Source of the DNA: Brachyspira pilosicoli
Lineage (GTDB): Bacteria; Spirochaetota; Brachyspiria; Brachyspirales; Brachyspiraceae
Reading direction: 5' to 3'
Length of the DNA stretch: 5,189 nt
Assembly (NCBI RefSeq): GCF_019402445.1
Contig: NZ_SRZM01000080.1
Span: 1-5,189, forward strand
The notes under the pieces were generated by a model, which had not been told where the DNA came from, searched no databases, and saw nothing but the letters and a program-made list of their open reading frames with translations. Position 1 is the stretch's first letter. Every line of letters begins with the position of its first letter. Below are positions 1-5,189 of this stretch, in pieces. The position numbers and the translations under genes are program-made.

Positions 1-32
1 AAAAAGGAAATGGAAAAAAGAAAAGAAAATAG
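1..32 (+). CDS. possible 3' end of an upstream gene (yidC candidate)
   Basis: The first bases are purine-rich and could be the end of a gene entering from the left. The third reading frame gives KGNGKKKRK followed by a TAG stop at 30-32, a basic tail typical of the cytoplasmic C-terminus of YidC/Oxa1 insertases, which often sit directly upstream of jag. The other two forward frames are also open at the left edge: one to a stop at 47-49 (tail ending LFFF) and one to 64-66, overlapping the jag start. The frame and identity are therefore inferred from gene-order knowledge and tail composition, not proven. Confidence 0.3.
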   Translation, partial: KGNGKKKRK

Positions 33-47
33 ATTTATTCTTTTTTT

Positions 48-54
48 AAGGAGG
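48..54 (+). promoter_or_regulatory. strong Shine-Dalgarno for jag
   Basis: AAGGAGG lies 5 nt before the ATG at 60 and is a full match to the core anti-Shine-Dalgarno. It fixes the jag start and suggests efficient translation. Confidence 0.85.
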
Positions 55-59
55 AAATT

Positions 60-764
60 ATGTTAGTAAAAGAGTTTAGCGGTAAATCAGAGAGGGACGC
101 TATTAATAATGCCCTTACAGAACTTAATCTTACAGAGGACCAAGTTAGAGTAGAAGTAATAGATAAAGGTAAAAGGAGTATTCTTGGTATAGGAGAAGAT
201 TCTCCAACTATTATAAGAGTTTTTTATGAAGAGTTAGCTAATGATTTGAATGAGTTTCAAGAAATTATGACTAATATATTAAAATATATGGGTATCAATG
301 CTGAAGTAACTGTAAAAGAAGAAACTGAGAAAAGAATATATATAGATATTTCTACAGAAGATTCAGGAGTTTTAATTGGTAAAAAAGGAAATACTTTAGA
401 GGCTTTACAATTTGTAATATCATTAATAGCTTCTAAAAAATTCGGCGATGATAATGAAAGACATATTATATTAGATGTGGATGGATATAGAGATAGACGT
501 GAAGAAACTTTAAAGCACATGGCTCGTCAAGCTGCACAGCAAGCTAAAAGAACTAGAAGAACTGTTTCTCTTGAGCCTATGTCTCCTTATGAAAGAAGAA
601 TAATACACTTGGAATTACAAAATGACCAAGATGTAGAAACAAAAAGCGATGGTGAGCCGCCATATAGAAGCGTTAGAGTTTATTCTAAAAAGAAAGGCGG
701 ATACAATAATAAAAGATATAATGACAAGGGCGGATACAATAAGTCTTATTACAGAAATAGATAA
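60..764 (+). CDS. jag: Jag/KhpB RNA-binding protein (Jag-N, KH, R3H)
   Basis: This 234-aa cytoplasmic protein belongs to the Jag/SpoIIIJ-associated (KhpB/EloR) family, single-stranded RNA binders linked in Firmicutes to cell-elongation control and to the YidC insertase gene. Domains in order: Jag-N at about residues 3-55, with the typical LGIG turn at 42-45; a KH domain at about 65-142, with the GxxG loop intact as IGKKG (G107, G110); and an R3H domain at about 145-210, with the R179-xxx-H183 signature in YERRIIH. Beyond residue 210 is a tail of about 24 residues rich in Gly, Tyr, Asn, Lys and Arg, containing KGGYN twice (212-216 and 223-227). Such tails are not part of the usual domain set. 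The start is set by a consensus ribosome binding site. A terminator follows directly, so this is the last gene of its transcript; it probably follows yidC (inference). Confidence 0.95.
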   Translation: MLVKEFSGKSERDAINNALTELNLTEDQVRVEVIDKGKRSILGIGEDSPTIIRVFYEELANDLNEFQEIMTNILKYMGINAEVTVKEETEKRIYIDISTEDSGVLIGKKGNTLEALQFVISLIASKKFGDDNERHIILDVDGYRDRREETLKHMARQAAQQAKRTRRTVSLEPMSPYERRIIHLELQNDQDVETKSDGEPPYRSVRVYSKKKGGYNNKRYNDKGGYNKSYYRNR

Positions 765-786
765 TTAAAAAACAATTAAAAATATG

Positions 787-815
787 GGCTGCATTAAGAA
801 AATGCGGCCTTTTTT
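787..815 (+). terminator. intrinsic terminator after jag
   Basis: GGCTGCATT (787-795) pairs with AATGCGGCC (801-809) in a 9-bp stem with one G-U pair and a 5-nt AAGAA loop, followed by six T residues. It is GC-rich against a very AT-rich background and begins 23 nt after the jag stop, as expected for a Rho-independent terminator. Confidence 0.92.
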
Positions 816-819
816 ATTA

Positions 820-847
820 TTGTAAAATATAAAAATTGTTATATTAT
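820..847 (+). promoter_or_regulatory. candidate sigma-70 promoter for the 878 lipoprotein
   Basis: TTGTAA (820-825, 4 of 6 to TTGACA) and TATTAT (842-847, 5 of 6 to TATAAT) are separated by 16 nt, and lie between the jag terminator and the next gene. Transcription would begin near 853-855. In DNA this AT-rich, such matches arise by chance, so the call rests mostly on position: a promoter is needed after the terminator. Confidence 0.35.
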
Positions 848-863
848 TATTAAATAATTTATT

Positions 864-869
864 GGAGGG
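864..869 (+). promoter_or_regulatory. Shine-Dalgarno choosing ATG 878 over ATG 873
   Basis: GGAGGG sits 8 nt before the ATG at 878 and only 3 nt before an ATG at 873 that reads Met-Lys-stop (ATG AAA TGA). The spacing and the dead-end frame both favour 878 as the real start. Confidence 0.7.
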
Positions 870-877
870 AATATGAA

Positions 878-1324
878 ATGATAAAAAAGATATTATACTT
901 TATTTTTGTTATTTTACTTATTGGCTGTTCCAATAAAGATAAAACTGCTAGTGATACATTTAGTGTTGATTATTCAAAGGGGTTAGAACAATTTAATAAA
1001 AGCAGCTATGTTTCAGTTGATACTTTTGATGCTTCAAGTGTTGATGCTAATTTAGAGAATGCATATTTATGGGTATCTATAAAATACGATAAATTATCTT
1101 CTTCTATTAGTAGCAATAATACTTATGAGCCTGATTATTTATTATATTCTGAAGTTGAAGGAAAGGGGGTAGATTATACTTTTTCTATACCAAAAGCAAA
1201 TCAAAAATTTATAGAAGGCTCTTTAACTTTTTCTGAAGATGCTTCATCTCTTACAATTAAGTTTACAAAAAATATATTATATCCCACTCTTGTTGGAAAA
1301 ACTTTTGTATGTAATAAAAAGTAA
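878..1324 (+). CDS. small predicted lipoprotein of unknown function
   Basis: The product is 148 aa. It starts with a lysine pair (residues 3-4), a hydrophobic stretch from about 5 to 15 and a lipobox L14-I15-G16-C17, so it should be cleaved before Cys17, lipidated and anchored in the envelope. The mature part is about 130 residues, Ser/Asp/Tyr-rich, with alternating hydrophobic patterns near residues 98-148 (for example GSLTFSEDASSLTIKF) that suggest beta strands. The C-terminus carries a second cysteine (C146) in VGKTFVCNKK. I recognise no domain family; a small beta-barrel or beta-sandwich is the most that can be inferred. It appears to be a single-gene unit: a terminator lies upstream, and the minus-strand gene ends 2 bp downstream. 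No convincing terminator of its own is visible. Confidence 0.85.
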   Translation: MIKKILYFIFVILLIGCSNKDKTASDTFSVDYSKGLEQFNKSSYVSVDTFDASSVDANLENAYLWVSIKYDKLSSSISSNNTYEPDYLLYSEVEGKGVDYTFSIPKANQKFIEGSLTFSEDASSLTIKFTKNILYPTLVGKTFVCNKK

Positions 1325-1326
1325 TA

Positions 1327-2532
<1,206 letters not shown>

Positions 2533-2566
2533 TTTTCAACTCCATTTTTTATAGTGTATCGTTATA

Positions 2567-2595
2567 ATTATCGAAAAAATAGAAAATTGTGTTAG
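2567..2595 (-). promoter_or_regulatory. candidate promoter for the GerMN gene
   Basis: On the minus strand CTAACA (2595-2590, 4 of 6 to TTGACA) and GATAAT (2572-2567, 5 of 6 to TATAAT) are separated by 17 nt. Transcription would begin near 2560, giving a leader of about 28 nt containing the GGAG site. The match is moderate and the region is AT-rich. Confidence 0.35.
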
Positions 2596-2606
2596 AATTT
2601 TATTAT

Positions 2607-2630
2607 ATATATAAGTAAATATATGAGTAA
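2607..2630. repeat. 12-bp tandem near-repeat in the divergent intergenic region
   Basis: ATATATAAGTAA (2607-2618) is followed immediately by ATATATGAGTAA (2619-2630), 11 of 12 positions identical. The pair lies just upstream of the candidate -35 element of oppA and between the two divergent genes. It could be a binding site for a regulator, but the AT half of each unit is low complexity and may recur by chance. Confidence 0.5.
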
Positions 2631-2634
2631 TTAA

Positions 2635-2663
2635 TTGCATTATATTTCTAAATATAGTATTAT
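2635..2663 (+). promoter_or_regulatory. candidate sigma-70 promoter for oppA
   Basis: TTGCAT (2635-2640, first three bases matching TTGACA) and TATTAT (2658-2663, 5 of 6 to TATAAT) have an ideal 17-nt spacer. Transcription would begin near 2670, about 20 nt before the start codon. The AGGGGAG ribosome binding site (2681-2687) follows, 4 nt from the ATG at 2692. Confidence 0.45.
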
Positions 2664-2691
2664 TACATAACTATTATAGAAGGGGAGAATT

Positions 2692-4290
2692 ATGTTAAAA
2701 AGAATATTATTGTTTTTGTATATTTTTATTTTAATTATTTCATGTACAAATAATGTGAATCGTTCTTCAAAGGAATTATTTATTAATGCTGGTGAAGAAC
2801 CAAAGACAATAGACCCTACATTATCTGGAAATGACTTTGTTTATCCAAGACATGTATTTGAAACTTTGATAATAAAAGATAAAAATGGCAATTTGCAAGG
2901 TGGAGCTTGTGAGAGTTGGGATATTTCAGATGATGGACTTAAATATACTTTTCATTTGAGAGAGAATGCTAAGTGGTCTGACGGATTAAATGTAACTGCA
3001 AATGATTTTGTTTATGCTTTACAGAGAGCTGCTAATCCAGCTAGTGCAGCAGAATATACTTCATTTGTAGAATATATAAAAAATGCTGTAAAGATACTTT
3101 CAAGTGAACTTCCAGTAGAAGAGCTTGGAGTGAAAGCTATAGATGATTATACTTTAGAAATAACTTTAGAAGCTCCTACAGGATATTTTTTAGATATACT
3201 TACTTATCCGATATTTGCTCCTGTTAGGAAAGACATTATAGAAAAGTATGGTGATAAATGGTCATTAAGTCCAGAAAGCTATATTGGTAATGGTGCTTTT
3301 ATTATGACAGAGAGAAACCCTGATGAAAAAATAGTTGTAGTAAAAAATACTAATTATTGGAATAAGGATAACATTGTTCCTGAAAAAATTACTTTTGTGA
3401 TGATGAAAGATGCTACTTTAGCACTTGCTGGTATAAAAGATGGTTCATTAGATTTTTCTGTTAATATTGTAGAGCAGGATTTAGAAAAACTTAAAGAAGA
3501 GGGTATAGTTAATATAGCTCCATATTTTTCTACAGTTGCTTTTGGTATAAATGCTACTAATGAAGTTTTAAAAGATGTAAGGATAAGAAAGGCATTATCT
3601 TTGGCTATAGACAGAAATTATATAGTTGAAAATGTTGTTCCTACTGCAAAATCTCCTACTAGTGCTTGGGTTCCTGTGGGAGCTTATGATGTTAGCGGAG
3701 ATTTTAGAGAAAATGGCGGAGAATATATCGATTTATCTAAAGAGGCTTATTCTAATAATGTTGAGATGGCTAAAAAATTATTGGCTGAAGCAGGATATCC
3801 TAATGGAGAGAATTTCCCTGTATTAGAATATAAAACTACTTCAGATTTGGTTTATATGCAAGTAGCTGAAGCAGTGCAGCAGATGTGGAAAGAAAATTTA
3901 GGTGTTGATTTACAAATTACTTCTTTAGAGTGGGCAGCTTATCAGCAAATGAGAAGCGAAAAAGATTATCAGCTTATAAGAACTTTATGGATTGGTGATT
4001 ATAGCGACCCTATGACTTTCTTAGAGAATTATTTAAGTTATAGAAGCCAAAACTCTACAGGTTATAGTAACGTTATGTTTGATAAATATATAGAAACTGC
4101 TAGGTCTACCGCTAATCAAAATATAAGAATGGAAGCTATGCATAATGCTGAAAAATTATTAGTAGCAGAAGATAATTTGCTTATTCCAATATACAATCCG
4201 TCAAATCCAACTCTAATAAGTAAGAGATTAAAAGACTATGTTTTAACTCCATTACAAGAATATCAATTCCATTATGCTTATTTAGAGTAA
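2692..4290 (+). CDS. oppA: OppA-type peptide ABC transporter substrate-binding lipoprotein
   Basis: The product is 532 aa, a normal length for the family-5 extracellular solute-binding proteins (OppA/DppA), which capture oligopeptides and hand them to an OppBCDF-type permease. A signal peptide with lipobox I15-I16-S17-C18 predicts lipid anchoring. Family landmarks in order: EPKTIDP (36-42), the signature region ESWDISDDGLKYTFHLR (74-90) running into WSDG (95-98), DFVYALQRAANP (105-116), IGNGAFIMTE (198-207), VRIRKALSLAIDR (296-308), AKKLLAEAGYPNG (360-372), and WIGDYSDPMTFLENYLS (433-449). By recalled alignment, W433 and D436 occupy the places of Trp416 and Asp419 of enterobacterial OppA, where the Asp binds the peptide amino terminus; this supports peptide as ligand. 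It appears monocistronic, with its own candidate promoter and a terminator, and no transporter partner genes in the window. The exact ligand is not predictable, so the symbol denotes family. Confidence 0.94.
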   Translation: MLKRILLFLYIFILIISCTNNVNRSSKELFINAGEEPKTIDPTLSGNDFVYPRHVFETLIIKDKNGNLQGGACESWDISDDGLKYTFHLRENAKWSDGLNVTANDFVYALQRAANPASAAEYTSFVEYIKNAVKILSSELPVEELGVKAIDDYTLEITLEAPTGYFLDILTYPIFAPVRKDIIEKYGDKWSLSPESYIGNGAFIMTERNPDEKIVVVKNTNYWNKDNIVPEKITFVMMKDATLALAGIKDGSLDFSVNIVEQDLEKLKEEGIVNIAPYFSTVAFGINATNEVLKDVRIRKALSLAIDRNYIVENVVPTAKSPTSAWVPVGAYDVSGDFRENGGEYIDLSKEAYSNNVEMAKKLLAEAGYPNGENFPVLEYKTTSDLVYMQVAEAVQQMWKENLGVDLQITSLEWAAYQQMRSEKDYQLIRTLWIGDYSDPMTFLENYLSYRSQNSTGYSNVMFDKYIETARSTANQNIRMEAMHNAEKLLVAEDNLLIPIYNPSNPTLISKRLKDYVLTPLQEYQFHYAYLE

Positions 4291-4306
4291 ATTATTAAGT
4301 TATATT

Positions 4307-4344
4307 AAGTCCCTTGTCTTTTTTGATAGGGGGCTTTTATTTTA
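4307..4344 (+). terminator. intrinsic terminator after oppA
   Basis: AAGTCCCTT (4307-4315) pairs with AGGGGGCTT (4328-4336) in a 9-bp stem with two G-U pairs and a 12-nt loop, followed by TTTTATTTT counting from the stem end. It begins 17 nt after the oppA stop and should end that transcript. Confidence 0.85.
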
Positions 4345-4423
4345 AATGAAATCTCTTTTATAAAAAATAAGAATACTAATACCGATAATCATAGTAATAG
4401 ATTTAAATATATTTTGGAAGTTT

Positions 4424-4834
4424 ATGAAAAGATTATCAGCTTTATTCTTTATATTATTTTTAATATGTTCATGTTCTAGTATGGATAAAATTACAGAAAA
4501 TAATATAACAGATAAAAAAAATGTATTAGACGGCAGAAAGTTTAAATTGGTTAGCATATATCCAGAGATGAATATTACAATAGAGTTTAATGCTGATAAA
4601 ATAAGCGGTTTTTCGGCAATTAATAGATATTCATCTTTATATGAAATAGATGGAGATATTTTTAATGTTTATAATTTAATAACAACATTAATGTCTGGTC
4701 CTAAAGATAAAATGAAAGCAGAATATGAGTATTTAAAGCTTTTAAAAGAGGCCACATCATATAAAATTGAAGGTAGAAAATTAACTCTATATACAGTGCT
4801 TTCTAGTAATTATTTAATTTTTGAAGAGATATGA
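4424..4834 (+). CDS. META/HslJ-domain lipoprotein (first of a tandem pair)
   Basis: The product is 136 aa. A signal peptide with lipobox I14-C15-S16-C17 predicts lipidation at Cys17. From about residue 35 it follows the META (HslJ-like) domain pattern: LDGRKFKLVS (35-44), ITIEF (51-55), ISGFSAINRYSSLY (60-73, with the conserved G and N-x-Y), TTLMSGP (87-93), then an E-YEYLKLL helix and KIEGRKLTLY (114-123). The position after TTLM, commonly Cys in the family (sTxMaC), is not Cys here: the sequence reads MSGP. E. coli HslJ is a heat-inducible envelope protein linked to novobiocin resistance; the molecular function of the domain is unclear, and the role here is unknown. The ribosome binding site is weak (GGAAG, 4416-4420, 3 nt from the ATG), but the signal peptide fits this start. 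The gene overlaps the next one by ATGA. Confidence 0.85.
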   Translation: MKRLSALFFILFLICSCSSMDKITENNITDKKNVLDGRKFKLVSIYPEMNITIEFNADKISGFSAINRYSSLYEIDGDIFNVYNLITTLMSGPKDKMKAEYEYLKLLKEATSYKIEGRKLTLYTVLSSNYLIFEEI

Positions 4835-5189
4835 AAAGAAATAATTTAAAAAATATACTTATAACATTATTTATTATATTCTTTATAATATTTTCTTGTT
4901 CTTCTACCAAGAAGTCATTAGCCGTATCATCTAGCACACTTACAGGTAAAACTTATAAACTTACAAATATGTTTGAAGAAGATGGTATTACAATATCTTT
5001 TTATAATACTGAGTTTTATGGATATGGCGGAGCTAATACATATTTTGGTGAATATGAAGTTAGAAGAGGTAATATTTTACTCATAAAAAATATAGAAGTT
5101 ACTAAAATATCTGATGATGAAGAAACTTTAAAAAGAGAAGAAAATTATATTAAATATTTAAATAATGCTTCATCTATAGAGTTTAATGG
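4831..5189 (+). CDS. second META-like lipoprotein, cut by the window end
   Basis: The start is ATG 4831-4833, overlapping the previous stop in ATGA, and 119 codons are visible without a stop before the window ends. The N-terminus is MKRNNLKN, then a long Ile/Phe-rich hydrophobic stretch and a lipobox-like I20-F21-S22-C23. From residue 37 the order of elements matches its neighbour: LTGKTYKLTN (37-46), ITISF (53-57), YGYGGANTYFGEY (63-75), VTKI (90-93), then a charged helix KREENYIKYLNN (101-112) and the start of a SIEF strand (115-118). This looks like a diverged META-domain paralogue. The ribosome binding site is weak (GAAGAG, 4823-4828), so translational coupling to the upstream gene is likely. 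Based on the neighbour, about 20 to 30 residues are probably missing at the C-terminus. Confidence 0.8.
   Translation, partial: MKRNNLKNILITLFIIFFIIFSCSSTKKSLAVSSSTLTGKTYKLTNMFEEDGITISFYNTEFYGYGGANTYFGEYEVRRGNILLIKNIEVTKISDDEETLKREENYIKYLNNASSIEFN

Noticed and set aside
257..520. 87-codon open frame on the minus strand inside jag
   Set aside because: It lies entirely opposite the KH-domain coding region, has no ribosome binding site or recognisable domain, and is explained by the coding strand's composition.
1301..1322. Hairpin ACTTTT/AAAAGT at the end of the 878 lipoprotein gene as a terminator
   Set aside because: Only 6 bp with a single G-C pair, a 10-nt loop and no T-tract after it; too weak in such AT-rich DNA.
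2564..2571. Palindrome ATAATTAT between the divergent genes as an operator
   Set aside because: Eight bases of A and T only; such palindromes are expected by chance here and the symmetry does not extend.
2673..2678. Perfect TATAAT on the minus strand near the oppA start
   Set aside because: It would place the -35 near the oppA start codon and give the GerMN gene a leader of over 130 nt; a closer candidate promoter exists, and exact matches are common in this composition.
3626..3826. 66-codon frame within oppA
   Set aside because: Alternative frame of an intact solute-binding protein gene, Leu/Lys-rich with no features of its own.
4342..4557. 71-codon minus-strand frame with hydrophobic stretches
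   Set aside because: It runs opposite the oppA terminator and the signal peptide of the first META lipoprotein; its hydrophobicity is a mirror effect of AT-rich codons, and no ribosome binding site supports it.

Overview
The window is a very AT-rich stretch of bacterial chromosome, with codon use dominated by A/T-ending codons and strong AGGAGG-type ribosome binding sites. The jag gene, the many short lipoproteins with loose spirochaete-style lipoboxes, an OppA-type peptide-binding lipoprotein and an Asn/Lys/Ile-rich proteome together suggest a spirochaete of the genus Brachyspira. This is inference from composition and gene content; no database was searched.

Layout. (1) 1-32 may be the tail of an upstream gene, plausibly yidC. 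(2) 60-764 is jag (khpB), an RNA-binding protein with Jag-N, KH and R3H domains and an unusual Gly/Tyr/Asn/Lys tail. A strong intrinsic terminator follows at 787-815. (3) 878-1324 is a small lipoprotein of unknown function. (4) 1327-2532 on the minus strand converges on it with only 2 bp between the stop codons. It encodes a membrane-anchored GerMN-domain protein with a long Asn-rich linker containing 15 consecutive Asn codons, a perfect (ATT)15 microsatellite. (5) A 159-bp divergent intergenic region holds candidate promoters for both sides and a 12-bp near-perfect tandem repeat. (6) 2692-4290 is an oppA-like solute-binding lipoprotein with its own terminator and no permease or ATPase genes beside it. 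(7) 4424-4834 and 4831-5189 (cut by the window end) are two tandem META/HslJ-like lipoproteins overlapping by ATGA.

How the genes relate. jag belongs to conserved housekeeping machinery (RNA binding, usually beside the YidC insertase gene). The other five genes all encode predicted envelope proteins: four lipoproteins and one membrane-anchored protein. They look like several short independent transcription units rather than one operon; only the META pair is clearly co-transcribed. I saw no CRISPR array, mobile element, tRNA or rRNA, and nothing that amounts to a new defence or biosynthetic system. The points most worth checking are the in-frame trinucleotide repeat, the META duplication with altered motif residues, and the Jag tail.
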